A DNA stretch of 64,000 nt from an uncultured Campylobacterales bacterium (GTDB taxonomy: Bacteria > Campylobacterota > Campylobacteria > Campylobacterales > Arcobacteraceae), in contig CANLWY010000004.1 in assembly GCA_947494995.1 (NCBI GenBank), positions 186,001 through 250,000 of the forward strand, read 5' to 3'. Positions within the stretch are counted from its first letter, which is position 1; every line of letters begins with the position of its first letter. The notes under the pieces were generated by a model. That model was not told the DNA's origin. It searched no databases and saw nothing but the letters and a program-made list of their open reading frames with translations. This document shows positions 52,406 through 61,639 of this stretch, one piece after another. Position numbers and translations under genes: made by a program.

Positions 52406-52431
52406 GAAAAAAGCGGAGTATAACTCCGCTT
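52405..52431 (-). terminator. terminator of the aroC operon
   Basis: A 9-bp stem, AAGCGGAGT and ACTCCGCTT, with a 3-base loop. The T-tract (six T) lies on the minus strand beyond the left arm, so it stops leftward transcription from aroC. On the plus strand the right arm is followed by GTATCC, a poor terminator. Confidence 0.75.
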
Positions 52432-52490
52432 GTATCCTTTCAACTTGACCAAAGTAAAGGACAGGTGAATCTTACAAAAAAAACCTTTAA

Positions 52491-53564
52491 TTAATTATAA
52501 ACTTTTTTAACATTTTCAATTTTACTGCTCATATTTAATAAAGCCATATCTGCAAGAACTAAAGCCATCATTGATTCTGCTACAACAGAACCTCTAATTG
52601 CTACACAAGGATCGTGTCTACCTTTTAGTTCACACTCTACTTCTTCATTATTAATATCAACTGTTTCTTGTTTTATGAAGATTGATGGTGTTGGTTTAAA
52701 GTAAATTTTTACATTTATATCTGAACCATTACTTATTCCTCCAAGCATACCACCACTATGATTTGTTTTAAAACCATTGCTTCTTATTTCATCATTATTT
52801 TCAAAACCTTTTAATGAAGAAGATTCTAATCCATCACCAATTTCAACACCTTTTACGGCATTTATACTCATCATAGCATTTGCAATTTGAGAATCTAGTT
52901 TAAAGTAAAGTGGCTCACCAAGTCCTGCTGGACAGTTTTGTACATTTACAAGGGCAACTCCACCAACAGAATTGTGCTCTTTTTTAGCTGCTAAAATTGC
53001 ATCTTTTTGAAACTCTTCTTTATCTTTATCAAGTGCAAAAATTTCAGACTCTTTTGCAAATTTAAAGTCTGCTTTACTACTTTTAATTCCATCTATTTCA
53101 CAAATTCCACTTTGAATTTCAATTCCAAGTTCATTTAACATAAGTTTTGCAATAGCTCCAGCGGCAACTCTTGCTGCTGTTTCTCTTGCACTTGATCTTC
53201 CCCCACCTCTATAGTCTCTTACCCCATATTTATGGAAATATGTATAGTCCGCATGTCCGGGTCTAAAAAGATCTTTTACATTTGTATAGTCTTTGCTTTT
53301 TTGATTTTCATTAAAAATTACCATTGAAATTGGAGTACCTGTTGAGACTCCTTCAAAAATACCACTTAAAATTTCAACTTTGTCGCCTTCTTTTCTTGGT
53401 GTGGCATACTTATTTTGTCCAGGTTTTCTTCTATTCATTTCACTTTGAATAAATTCTTCATCAATTTTTATACCTGCAGGAACACCATCAACAATACAAC
53501 CTAGCGCTTTCCCATGGCTTTCTCCAAAAGTTGTAAATCTAAATCTATGCCCAAAGCTATTCAT
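52491..53564 (-). CDS. aroC: chorismate synthase
   Basis: A 357-residue enzyme making chorismate from EPSP with reduced FMN. It begins [20 protein letters not shown] with the catalytic His region, and contains [25 protein letters not shown] split across the usual signature 2 and [18 protein letters not shown] near the end. Length is normal. It is last in the TPR-rnhA-rnc-aroC operon and overlaps rnc by one base. Confidence 0.97.
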   Translation of the reverse strand: MNSFGHRFRFTTFGESHGKALGCIVDGVPAGIKIDEEFIQSEMNRRKPGQNKYATPRKEGDKVEILSGIFEGVSTGTPISMVIFNENQKSKDYTNVKDLFRPGHADYTYFHKYGVRDYRGGGRSSARETAARVAAGAIAKLMLNELGIEIQSGICEIDGIKSSKADFKFAKESEIFALDKDKEEFQKDAILAAKKEHNSVGGVALVNVQNCPAGLGEPLYFKLDSQIANAMMSINAVKGVEIGDGLESSSLKGFENNDEIRSNGFKTNHSGGMLGGISNGSDINVKIYFKPTPSIFIKQETVDINNEEVECELKGRHDPCVAIRGSVVAESMMALVLADMALLNMSSKIENVKKVYN

Positions 53565-54241
53565 TATTTTCCCTCTTGTAATTTATCAATTGCTATTTTT
53601 GCAACTGCTTGTTGTGCTAATTTTTTACTTTTTCCAATAGCTTTTCCATAAGTTTTCCCATCAATCCAAATTGATACTTCAAACTCTTTTTTGTGGTCTG
53701 GTCCATATGAACCTTCAATTTTATATTCTGGTATTGTTCCAAATTCTGCTTGTGTTATTTCTTGTAAAGCTGTTTTATAATCACTAAATAGTACGTCTAA
53801 GTTAATTTTGTCATAAGACTCTTCTAGTAGTTTTAAAATAATAGGTTTAAGTGTCTCTAATCCTGACTCTAAATAAACAGCTCCCATGATTGCTTCAAAA
53901 GCATCAGATAAAATAGAGGCTTTTGTTCTGCCTTTATTTCTTTCTTCTGCATTTGAGATAAAGATATAGTCACCAAGTTTTATCTCGTTTGCTAACTTTG
54001 TAAATCCTGTTTCATTTACTAAAGAGGCTCTAATTTTTGATAAGTCTCCTTCATTTGATTCAGGAAATTTTTTAAATAGATACTCTCCTACAATTAAGTT
54101 TAAAACAGCATCTCCTAAAAACTCTAACCTTTCATTGTTATAAGGCTTCTTATAACTTTTATGGGTAAGTGCTTCGATTATCAGATCTTTATTTTTAAAC
54201 TGATAATCCAAACACTTTTCTAATTTTGAGTAATCACTCAT
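53564..54241 (-). CDS. rnc: ribonuclease III
   Basis: A 225-residue double-strand-specific RNase for rRNA and mRNA processing. The catalytic signature [16 protein letters not shown] lies near residues 36-51, the second acidic cluster in [13 protein letters not shown], and a C-terminal double-stranded RNA-binding domain runs from about 152 ([11 protein letters not shown] to [13 protein letters not shown]). It is co-transcribed with rnhA upstream and aroC downstream. Confidence 0.97.
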   Translation of the reverse strand: MSDYSKLEKCLDYQFKNKDLIIEALTHKSYKKPYNNERLEFLGDAVLNLIVGEYLFKKFPESNEGDLSKIRASLVNETGFTKLANEIKLGDYIFISNAEERNKGRTKASILSDAFEAIMGAVYLESGLETLKPIILKLLEESYDKINLDVLFSDYKTALQEITQAEFGTIPEYKIEGSYGPDHKKEFEVSIWIDGKTYGKAIGKSKKLAQQAVAKIAIDKLQEGK

Positions 54242-54268
54242 TTTATATTCTCCTTTTATTATTTTAAG

Positions 54269-54706
54269 TTACTTTCGTAAACTCTCTGCTTGAGTTCGTG
54301 CAAGTATATCACATCTTTCATTATGTTCATGCCCTGCGTGACCTTTTACCCAAGATGCATTTATTTTGTGCATTTTTGAAACTTCTATATACTCTTGCCA
54401 AAGTTCAACATTTTTTACTGGTTTTTTTCCTGCTGTTTTCCAGCCTTTTGCAACCCAACCATTGAGCCATTCATTAATTCCTTTTACAACATAGGTAGAA
54501 TCAGAAATAATATTTACTGTACAAGGCTCTTTTAAAGCTTTAAGCCCTTCAATTACCCCTTTTAATTCCATTTGATTATTTGTTGTATTCTCTTGAGGGC
54601 CACTTAATTCTTTTTCATGTCCATTATACTCTAGAATTGTTCCCCAACCACCAGGTCCAGGGTTTCCTAAAGATGAACCATCACTGTAAAGATTGATTAC
54701 TTTCAA
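54269..54706 (-). CDS. rnhA: ribonuclease HI
   Basis: A 145-residue RNase H cutting RNA in RNA-DNA hybrids. The catalytic residues are D9 in YSDGSSLGNPGPGG, a Glu in NQMELKGVIE, an Asp in ISDSTYVV and the last Asp in NERCDILAR. The basic protrusion (GWVAKGWKTAGKKPVKN) is present. It overlaps the end of the TPR gene by 26 bases and is separated from rnc by 27 bases. Confidence 0.97.
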   Translation of the reverse strand: MKVINLYSDGSSLGNPGPGGWGTILEYNGHEKELSGPQENTTNNQMELKGVIEGLKALKEPCTVNIISDSTYVVKGINEWLNGWVAKGWKTAGKKPVKNVELWQEYIEVSKMHKINASWVKGHAGHEHNERCDILARTQAESLRK

Positions 54707-55730
54707 CTAAAGCCTTTGTTAAATTATGTTTTACTTCTAAGGTTAAAATAGAGTGACAATGAGGACATCTTTTATCAAAAATCGGATGTATATGCTTACA
54801 AGAACTACAAATAAATTCAAAATCTATAGTTGCTGGAATTTTGTGGTCATGTTTATTTAATGCAATTAGAATATCAAAAACAAAATCATCACTATGTTCT
54901 AGTGTATTTAAATATCCTTTGGCATTATATAACTCATTTAAAAATTTGTTTTGAGTAACTTTATCAAAATCAATATCATCAAAGTTTAAGTACCACATTA
55001 CATCCATAAACTTTTTAAAGTCAAATTCATTTATATTTTCCCAAAAAAGTTCTTTATTAAATTGTAAAAGAAAATCTGCCACAAGCCTTTGAATTTCAGG
55101 GTTCCTTTGAAAAAGGGTATACAGTTTTTCTGCTTTTTTTTCATATGATTCAATAGGATCACTTATAATTGCTAAGGTATTTACAAAAAGTCTATCTTTT
55201 TTTATATCTTCCCCAATTTCTTCTAATACATCTATAACTTCTGATGCACTTTGATAATCTTTTAGTTTTTCATTTATAATAAGTGTATGTTTTAAAGCTT
55301 TTATATTTCTTGGTGAAAATTTTAAAATTCTTAGGAAAATTTCACGTGATCTTTGCATAAAGCCACCTTTGAAATAAGTAGTTCCTAAAAGTTCAAGTAG
55401 TTCCTCTTTTTTTACTCTGTCTGTTACATGTTCAAGAAGGGTTAAGTATACGGATATAGCTTTATTGTAGTTACCTTTATGAACAAAAGTAGAAGCCAGA
55501 AGAATGATTGAATCAAAAGGTAAATTGTAAGTTTTATATAGATGAACATAATCTTCTTCTTTTAGTTTACCAATTTCAAATCTTCTTAAAAGCTTTTTAT
55601 AGTCTCTTCTAGCGCGTCTTTCTTTATAAATTGAAAAAGAGTATGTAAGAAAAGAGATTACAAAAATAAGAGTGAAAAATACAATAACACCAAATAGTGG
55701 GTCTCTGTACTCTAAAATCAAACTGTCCAA
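54681..55730 (-). CDS. membrane-anchored TPR protein with zinc-ribbon end (LapB-like outline)
   Basis: A 349-residue protein starting at TTG 55730, preceded by ACAAGG; upstream codons would run into dnaG and look non-coding. An N-terminal membrane helix (about 10-30) is followed by TPR-like helices (about 55-240) and a C-terminal CxxC-x8-CxxC zinc ribbon (CSSCKHIHPIFDKRCPHC). This is the layout of LapB/YciM, which controls LPS synthesis in enterobacteria. In Campylobacterota this gene sits beside rnhA and dnaG, as here. Function is not established. Confidence 0.8.
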   Translation of the reverse strand: MDSLILEYRDPLFGVIVFFTLIFVISFLTYSFSIYKERRARRDYKKLLRRFEIGKLKEEDYVHLYKTYNLPFDSIILLASTFVHKGNYNKAISVYLTLLEHVTDRVKKEELLELLGTTYFKGGFMQRSREIFLRILKFSPRNIKALKHTLIINEKLKDYQSASEVIDVLEEIGEDIKKDRLFVNTLAIISDPIESYEKKAEKLYTLFQRNPEIQRLVADFLLQFNKELFWENINEFDFKKFMDVMWYLNFDDIDFDKVTQNKFLNELYNAKGYLNTLEHSDDFVFDILIALNKHDHKIPATIDFEFICSSCKHIHPIFDKRCPHCHSILTLEVKHNLTKALVESNQSLQ

Positions 55731-55790
55731 ATAAAACCTTGTAAAGTAATTTAAGAAGATAATATAACATAATTTAGATATAATCCCCAA

Positions 55791-57428
55791 ATGATTACAA
55801 AAGAGTCTATAGAAAATCTTAAAAACCATCTGGATATTGTTGATGTTATACAACAGTATATTGAATTGAAAAAAAGTGGAGCAAATTTTAAAGCTTGTTG
55901 TCCTTTTCATGGAGAAGACACTCCTTCTTTTGTAGTTAGTCCTGCTAAACAGATTTACCATTGTTTTGGGTGTGGAGCAGGTGGAAATAATGCTATTTCA
56001 TTTGTTATGGAATATGAAAAACTTTCTTATCCTGAGGCAATTGAGAAGTTAGCTTCTATGTATAATTTTACTTTAGAATATGACAATAAAAATCAAAAGA
56101 AGCAAGATTTAAAGATTATAGAAGAAGTAAATAAATATTATCAAAAACTATTTGTAAGTAATAATACTGCAAAAGAGTATATTCACACAAGAGGTATTTC
56201 TGAGTTTTCAATTGAAAAGTTTGAAATTGGTTATGCTCCAAGAAGTGAAGATACAATTAATTTTTTAAAAAACAACTATTTTAATCTTGTAGAAGCAAAA
56301 GAACTTGGACTTATAGATACAGGTCATAATGGACTTTATTCAAGATTTATAGAAAGAATTACCTTTCCTATTTATTCTATGAGCGGCAAAATTGTAGGTT
56401 TTGGTGGAAGAACAATCACTGGACATAATGCAAAATATGTAAATTCACCACAAACAAAAATATTTAATAAATCAAAACTCTTATATGGTTATAACATTGC
56501 AAAAGAGAATATATATAAAAGAAATAGAATTATAGTTACAGAGGGTTATCTTGATGTAATTATGCTTCATCAAGCAGGTTTTAATACTGCTGTTGCAACT
56601 TTAGGAACAGCTTTAACAAAAGAGCATTTACCTCTTTTAAGACGAGGTGAACCAAAAGTTATAGTTGCTTATGATGGTGATAAAGCAGGTTTAAATGCTG
56701 CTTTTAAAGCTTCTGTTATGTTGTCACAAAGTGAATTTGAAGGCGGAGTTGTAATTTTTGGAGAAGGTAAGGATCCAGCAGATATGGTAAATGAAGGTAA
56801 AGTTGAAGAATTAAATAAAATATTTTCAAGTCCTACTTCATTTATCCCTTTTTCAATTGATTATATAATTTCAAAATATGATATAAGTGAACCTAGTTCA
56901 AAACAAAAAGCACTTTTAGAAGCAAATGATTATTTAAAATCTTTGGGAGTGATTTATCAAGATGAATATAAAAGATATATTGCACAAAAATTAAATATAC
57001 GAGAGAGTTTAGTTAAGGTTTCTAGTGATAATGTAAGAAAAAATGAAGTAAATCTCTCAAAAATAGATATAGCTGAACTTTGTATTATAAAATCAATTTT
57101 AGAGAAGCCACAAAGATTAGATACTGTTTTGGATATTGTTGATGCTTCTATGTTTGAGTATCACAGAGAGGAATTTGAACTATTATTAACGGACATAAGT
57201 AGTCATAGTTTAAATGGAATTCTTATAAATGAGAAGCTTGAAGTTTATGATGATGAACGATTAAATAGTGAGCTTATTCTTTTATTACATAAATTTTATT
57301 CTAAGAAGTTAACTTCAATTAAATATGATGACAAATTAAATTTAAAAGAAAAAGGTTTACTTCTTAGAAAAGTACAAGATAGTTTAAGACAATTAAAATT
57401 AGGAAAGTTAGTAAGTTATAATTTATAA
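55791..57428 (+). CDS. dnaG: DNA primase
   Basis: A 545-residue replicative primase. The N-terminal CHC2 zinc finger (CCPFHGEDTPSF, then CFGCGAGGN) is followed by the TOPRIM catalytic core with EGYLDVIML and AYDGDKAGLNAA, and a C-terminal helicase-binding region. It is somewhat shorter than E. coli DnaG in the C-terminal part, usual for this phylum. It is divergent from the TPR-rnhA-rnc-aroC operon with 60 bases between. Confidence 0.97.
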   Translation: MITKESIENLKNHLDIVDVIQQYIELKKSGANFKACCPFHGEDTPSFVVSPAKQIYHCFGCGAGGNNAISFVMEYEKLSYPEAIEKLASMYNFTLEYDNKNQKKQDLKIIEEVNKYYQKLFVSNNTAKEYIHTRGISEFSIEKFEIGYAPRSEDTINFLKNNYFNLVEAKELGLIDTGHNGLYSRFIERITFPIYSMSGKIVGFGGRTITGHNAKYVNSPQTKIFNKSKLLYGYNIAKENIYKRNRIIVTEGYLDVIMLHQAGFNTAVATLGTALTKEHLPLLRRGEPKVIVAYDGDKAGLNAAFKASVMLSQSEFEGGVVIFGEGKDPADMVNEGKVEELNKIFSSPTSFIPFSIDYIISKYDISEPSSKQKALLEANDYLKSLGVIYQDEYKRYIAQKLNIRESLVKVSSDNVRKNEVNLSKIDIAELCIIKSILEKPQRLDTVLDIVDASMFEYHREEFELLLTDISSHSLNGILINEKLEVYDDERLNSELILLLHKFYSKKLTSIKYDDKLNLKEKGLLLRKVQDSLRQLKLGKLVSYNL

Positions 57429-57471
57429 TTTTTTTTGTAAAATTCAAAAAATTATGAAGAGGAAATATTCA

Positions 57472-57852
57472 ATGGAATTATTAGAAAGTAAAAATTTACC
57501 TGAAGCAATTGGACCATATTCACAAGCAGTTAGAGCAAATGGATTTATTTATACATCGGCACAAATCCCTTTAACAGAGGATGGTCAAGTAGTAGAAAGA
57601 GATATAAAAAAGCAAACAAGACAAGTTTTATCAAATCTAAGAATACTTTTACAAGATGCTAAAAGTTCAATGGATGCAGTTGTTAAAGTAAATATTTATT
57701 TAGAAGATATGGATGATTTTGGTGTTGTAAATGTACTTTTTGCAGAAGCTTTTGGAGAACATAAACCTGCAAGAACTACTATAGAGGCAAGTAAATTGCC
57801 AATGGGATCTATGGTAGTTATGGACGCAGTAGCATTTCCAAAAGATTACTAA
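57472..57852 (+). CDS. ridA: RidA-family enamine/imine deaminase
   Basis: A 126-residue RidA/YjgF protein that clears reactive 2-aminoacrylate. It shows LPEAIGPYSQAVRANGFIYT at the start, the catalytic-site Arg in HKPARTTIEASKLPMG and the usual C terminus. I chose ATG 57472, which follows AGAGGAAA; an ATG 18 bases upstream lies before that site. It follows dnaG by 43 bases and is probably co-transcribed. Confidence 0.93.
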   Translation: MELLESKNLPEAIGPYSQAVRANGFIYTSAQIPLTEDGQVVERDIKKQTRQVLSNLRILLQDAKSSMDAVVKVNIYLEDMDDFGVVNVLFAEAFGEHKPARTTIEASKLPMGSMVVMDAVAFPKDY

Positions 57853-57973
57853 GAATTAAAGGTTTCTTAAAATAAATTATTCGCTTAAAGAAAGTTTAAA
57901 CTAATGTTGGATAGTATTTCGTCCCGTTAAATAAAATAGTTATAAAAAGATTGATAAATTAGAGGATTGGAAT

Positions 57974-58291
57974 ATGTACGCAATTATTAAGTGTGGTGGT
58001 AAACAGTACAAAGTATCTGAGGGTGATATCTTAGATATTGATTATACTGGTAAAGCTGCTAAAGAAACTTTAGAAATCACTGACGTTTTAGCAATCAACG
58101 ATGGTGAGTTAAAAACTGGTGATGCTGTTTCTTCTGCAAAAGTTGAAGCTGAAGTAGTATTAGATGGTACTGGTGTAAATAGAGATAAAAAAGTTATTAT
58201 TTACAAAAAAAGAAGAAGAAAAGATTCTAAGTTAAAAAGAGGTTTCAGAAGAAGCTTCACTAAAGTTAGAATTACAAAAATCGCTGCATAA
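57974..58291 (+). CDS. rplU: ribosomal protein bL21
   Basis: A 105-residue 50S protein starting [18 protein letters not shown], with the C-terminal signature [16 protein letters not shown]. It is followed after 17 bases by rpmA, its usual partner. The 121-base leader has an AGAGGA ribosome-binding site and a weak inverted repeat (TTTCTTAA and TTAAAGAAA); I see no clear regulatory fold. Confidence 0.97.
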   Translation: MYAIIKCGGKQYKVSEGDILDIDYTGKAAKETLEITDVLAINDGELKTGDAVSSAKVEAEVVLDGTGVNRDKKVIIYKKRRRKDSKLKRGFRRSFTKVRITKIAA

Positions 58292-58308
58292 GTTTAAGGA
58301 GATAAAGT

Positions 58309-58563
58309 ATGGCTCACAAGAAAGGTCAAGGATCTACTCAGAATAATAGAGATTCAGCTGGAAAAAGACTTGGTGTTAAAAAATTTGGTGGTGAAACAGT
58401 TAGAGCTGGAAATATCATCATTAGACAAAGAGGAACAAAAGTACACTGTGGAGAGAACGTAGGAATTGGAAAAGACCACACTATCTACGCACTAATTGAC
58501 GGTGTTGTTAAATTTGAAGTAAAAGATAAACAAAGAAAAAAAGTATCTGTTTACGCTTCATAA
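58309..58563 (+). CDS. rpmA: ribosomal protein bL27
   Basis: An 84-residue 50S protein with [20 protein letters not shown] at the start, directly exposing the AHKKG tail that reaches the peptidyl-transferase centre, so no N-terminal cleavage extension is present. The [18 protein letters not shown] motif follows. AAGGAGA precedes the ATG. A strong terminator separates it from obgE. Confidence 0.97.
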   Translation: MAHKKGQGSTQNNRDSAGKRLGVKKFGGETVRAGNIIIRQRGTKVHCGENVGIGKDHTIYALIDGVVKFEVKDKQRKKVSVYAS

Positions 58564-58586
58564 TTTTTAATTTAATTAAATATATT

Positions 58587-58617
58587 AAAGGGTGTAGTGC
58601 TTTTGCCTACACCCTTT
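58587..58617 (+). terminator. strong terminator after rpmA
   Basis: An 11-bp stem, AAAGGGTGTAG and CTACACCCTTT, with a 9-base loop and a run of six T. It ends the rplU-rpmA unit, so obgE needs its own promoter; TATAAT at 58651-58656 is the candidate. Confidence 0.9.
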
Positions 58618-58681
58618 TTTCGTATAGTTACCAATAGTGAGAAATAAGAATATAATTTTTGATTATTGATAACTTTTTTGA

Positions 58682-58799
58682 AGCTTTATTCTTAAAGCTC
58701 TTTAGGTTTTTGCTTCTTTTTAATGGAATTTATTTCCATGGTAAAAAAGAAGACATAAATGAAATAGGTCCCTTTTTAAATGGGACATTTAAAAAGGAC
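58682..58799 (+). promoter_or_regulatory. structured obgE leader with sequestered ribosome-binding site
   Basis: Three hairpins line up before obgE. The first is AGCTTTA/TAAAGCT (58682-58699). The second is CTTCTTTTT/AAAAAGAAG plus TGGAA/TTCCA (58713-58752). The third is a perfect 12-bp stem CCTTTTTAAATG/CATTTAAAAAGG (58771-58782/58786-58797) that buries the Shine-Dalgarno AAGGA. An alternative stem GTCCC/GGGAC (58768-58772/58782-58786) shares its left arm and would free that site. Together they look like a translational switch or RNA thermometer. Confidence 0.55.
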
Positions 58800-58803
58800 T
58801 TAT

Positions 58804-59898
58804 ATGTTTGTAGATAGTGTAAAATTTACTGTTACATCTGGAAAAGGTGGAGCAGGTTGCGCCTCTTTTAGAAGAGAAAAGTTTGTTGTTAAAGGTGGAC
58901 CAGATGGTGGTGATGGTGGAAAAGGTGGAGATGTTTACTTTTTAGTAGATAATAACACAGATACATTATCATGGTATAAAGGACGTGCAGTATTAAAAGC
59001 AGATAATGGAAGACCAGGTGAAGGAAGAAATAAAACTGGGAAATCAGCACAAGCTACAGTTTTAGTTGTACCTCCAGGAACACAAGTTATTGATAATCAA
59101 ACAGGTGAAGTTATATTAGACCTTTTAGAAGTAGGGCAAAAAGAGTTACTACTTGAAGGTGGAAAAGGTGGTTTAGGAAATACTCACTTTAAAAATGCGA
59201 GTAATCAAAGACCAACTTATGCACAACCAGGACTTCCTGGACAAAGCTTAGAAATTAGACTTGAACTTAAACTTATCGCAGATGTTGGGTTAGTAGGTTA
59301 TCCAAATGTAGGAAAGTCAACACTTATTTCAACAACATCAAATGCAGCTCCAGAGATTGCAAACTATGAGTTTACAACATTAACTCCAAAACTTGGAGTT
59401 GTTGAAGTTGGTGAATATAACTCTTTTGTTATGGCAGATATTCCAGGTATTATTGACGGAGCAAGTGATGGTAGAGGACTTGGATTAGACTTTTTAAGAC
59501 ATATTGAAAGAACTAAAACACTTCTATTTATGATTGATATTGCAAATTATAGAGCTACAATTGATCAATATAATGTATTAAAAGAAGAAGTTAAGAAGTT
59601 CTCTTCTGAATTAAGTGGTAGAAATTTTGCAATTGCTTTAACAAAAACAGATGCATATTATGGAGAAGATATTGAAGCTGATATCAAATCATTTATTGAA
59701 GAATTAGGACTTGAGGTTTCAGGTTCAAATGATTTTGGATTTGATAAGAAGCTTCCATATTTTGTGCAAGATTTAACATTTAATAGATTTGATGAAAATA
59801 AACCATTTTTTGTTTTACCAATTTCATCAGTAACTCATTTAAATACAAACTCTATTAGATATGCATTATATGAATTAATAGGACAAGACAAAAAATGA
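58804..59898 (+). CDS. obgE: ribosome-assembly GTPase ObgE
   Basis: A 364-residue GTPase acting on 50S assembly and stress signalling. The glycine-rich Obg fold ([15 protein letters not shown] to [11 protein letters not shown]) covers residues 1-158. The G domain has [15 protein letters not shown] and TKTD. I chose ATG 58804; an upstream in-frame ATG at 58780 lies inside the leader hairpin and precedes the real ribosome-binding site. It overlaps proB by four bases. Confidence 0.96.
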   Translation: MFVDSVKFTVTSGKGGAGCASFRREKFVVKGGPDGGDGGKGGDVYFLVDNNTDTLSWYKGRAVLKADNGRPGEGRNKTGKSAQATVLVVPPGTQVIDNQTGEVILDLLEVGQKELLLEGGKGGLGNTHFKNASNQRPTYAQPGLPGQSLEIRLELKLIADVGLVGYPNVGKSTLISTTSNAAPEIANYEFTTLTPKLGVVEVGEYNSFVMADIPGIIDGASDGRGLGLDFLRHIERTKTLLFMIDIANYRATIDQYNVLKEEVKKFSSELSGRNFAIALTKTDAYYGEDIEADIKSFIEELGLEVSGSNDFGFDKKLPYFVQDLTFNRFDENKPFFVLPISSVTHLNTNSIRYALYELIGQDKK

Positions 59899-60668
59899 AA
59901 CGATTAGTTATAAAAGTTGGAAGTGCAGTATTAAGAGAAGATAATCTTTTAGCAGTTCAAAGACTTAATAATTTAGTTGATTTAATTGCAAAACTAAAAC
60001 AAGAAAAAAATCTAGAGGTTATTCTAGTGTCTTCAGGTGCTGTAGCTGCTGGAAATACGAAACTTGATTTAGATAAAAAAGAGATTCTAAATAGACAAGC
60101 TTTAGCTGCTATTGGACAACCTCTTTTAATGAAACATTATAAAAAAAGATTCAATGAGTATGGAATTACATGCGCTCAAATACTTTTAGTTGAAGAGGAT
60201 TTTGATTCAAGAAGAAGATCAGAAAATGCGAAATCAGTTATGGAAATACTATTGAAAAATGGAGTAGTTCCTATCTTAAATGAAAATGATGTTTTAGCAA
60301 ATGATGAATTACTTTTTGGAGATAATGATCAACTTGCAGCTCATGCAGCGCACTTTTTCAATGCAGAAATGTTGGCAATTTTATCAGATGTTGATGGGTT
60401 ATATGATTCAAATCCACATGAAAATGCAGATGCAAAGATGAGAAATATTGTTGATTTTATTGATGAATCAGAGCTTACAATGAAGTATAACCCAAATTCA
60501 GAGTTTGCAACTGGAGGAATTGTTACAAAACTAAAAGCCGCAAACTTTTTAATTAAAAGAAATAGAAAGATGTATCTATCTTCAGGATTTGATTTAACAA
60601 ACGCATATGATTTTTTACTTGAAGAAAATCACAATAGTGGAACACTTTTTATACCAAAAAATAAATAA
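59895..60668 (+). CDS. proB: glutamate 5-kinase, short form
   Basis: A 257-residue amino acid kinase phosphorylating glutamate in proline synthesis. It has [12 protein letters not shown] at the start, the VSSGAVAAG loop and the [21 protein letters not shown] substrate segment in which two Asp are essential in homologues. The C-terminal PUA domain of E. coli ProB is absent, as is usual in this phylum. It is translationally coupled to obgE (ATGA overlap). Confidence 0.95.
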   Translation: MKRLVIKVGSAVLREDNLLAVQRLNNLVDLIAKLKQEKNLEVILVSSGAVAAGNTKLDLDKKEILNRQALAAIGQPLLMKHYKKRFNEYGITCAQILLVEEDFDSRRRSENAKSVMEILLKNGVVPILNENDVLANDELLFGDNDQLAAHAAHFFNAEMLAILSDVDGLYDSNPHENADAKMRNIVDFIDESELTMKYNPNSEFATGGIVTKLKAANFLIKRNRKMYLSSGFDLTNAYDFLLEENHNSGTLFIPKNK

Positions 60669-60677
60669 GGATAACTT

Positions 60678-61598
60678 TTGTCAAAAAGAATACTATTTAT
60701 GGGAACACCTGATTATGCAACAAGAATATTTGAAGAACTAGTAGGTAGTTCTTATGAAATAGTTGGACTTTTTACTCAACCAGATAAACCTGTTGGAAGA
60801 AAACAGATAATTACCCCTCCTCATATTAAGCAGTACTGTTTAGATAAAAATTTAAATATTCCTATTTTTCAACCTGAGAAGTTAAAAGCAAATGAAGATG
60901 CAAAAAAACAAATAGAGGACTTAACTCCTGATTTTATAATTGTTGCTGCTTATGGACAAATTTTGCCAAGAGAGATTTTAGATATTGCACCATGTATTAA
61001 TCTTCATGCCTCATTACTTCCTAAATATAGAGGAGCTTCTCCTATTCAAGAATCACTTTTAAATGATGATGCTTTTACTGGTGTTACTTCAATGCTTATG
61101 GAAGAGGGATTGGACTCTGGTGATATTTTAGGGTGGCAATATTTAAAGATAACTCCTACTATGGAGGTTGCAGAAGCTTTTTCAAAGTTATCGGATATAG
61201 CTGCAAAACTTACAATTACTACATTAGATAATTTTGATAAAATTGAAGCAAAGAAACAGAATGAATCAGAAGTCTCTTATTGCAAGAAAATAAAAAAAGA
61301 GTATGGTGAAGTTAATTTTTCATCTGCAAAAAAACTACATTTAAAGTATAAAGCTTATTCATATTGGCCAGGAGTATTTTTAAATTCAGGTTTGAAATTA
61401 AAAGATATAGAACTAGTTGAAATTAACTCTTTAAATAAGGAAGCAGAAATATTAGAAATATTAGAAGATAGTATTATTATTGGATGTCTTAAAGGGAGTT
61501 TGGAAATAAAAACTTTACAAGCACCTTCAAAGAAAGCTGTAAATGTTGTAGACTATATTAGAGGTAAAAGATTAGACAAAGGTGATATTTTAAACTAA
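60678..61598 (+). CDS. fmt: methionyl-tRNA formyltransferase
   Basis: A 306-residue enzyme formylating initiator tRNA. The N-terminal formyltransferase domain has RILFMGTPDYA, the catalytic Asn-His in CINLHASLLPKYRGASPIQ and GVTSMLMEEGLDSGDIL. The C-terminal tRNA-binding domain follows from about 205. It starts at TTG 60678 after AAGGATA, nine bases behind proB. In many relatives birA follows; here a sensor kinase does. Confidence 0.95.
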   Translation: MSKRILFMGTPDYATRIFEELVGSSYEIVGLFTQPDKPVGRKQIITPPHIKQYCLDKNLNIPIFQPEKLKANEDAKKQIEDLTPDFIIVAAYGQILPREILDIAPCINLHASLLPKYRGASPIQESLLNDDAFTGVTSMLMEEGLDSGDILGWQYLKITPTMEVAEAFSKLSDIAAKLTITTLDNFDKIEAKKQNESEVSYCKKIKKEYGEVNFSSAKKLHLKYKAYSYWPGVFLNSGLKLKDIELVEINSLNKEAEILEILEDSIIIGCLKGSLEIKTLQAPSKKAVNVVDYIRGKRLDKGDILN

Positions 61599-61639
61599 TC
61601 TGGCTATAATAATTATAAATTATTATTTTAAGTGGTGTT

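Noticed and set aside
52405-52431. Hairpin as terminator of the NifX-like gene
   Set aside because: On the plus strand no T-tract follows; the six-T run lies on the minus strand, so it fits the aroC operon instead.
55731-55961. Long N-terminal extension of the TPR protein overlapping dnaG
   Set aside because: The extra residues overlap the well-supported start of dnaG on the other strand and look non-coding; TTG 55730 with ACAAGG before it gives a normal membrane-anchored protein.
58780-58803. Upstream ATG for obgE at 58780
   Set aside because: It lies inside the leader hairpin with no ribosome-binding site, and Obg proteins begin at the [10 protein letters not shown] position.
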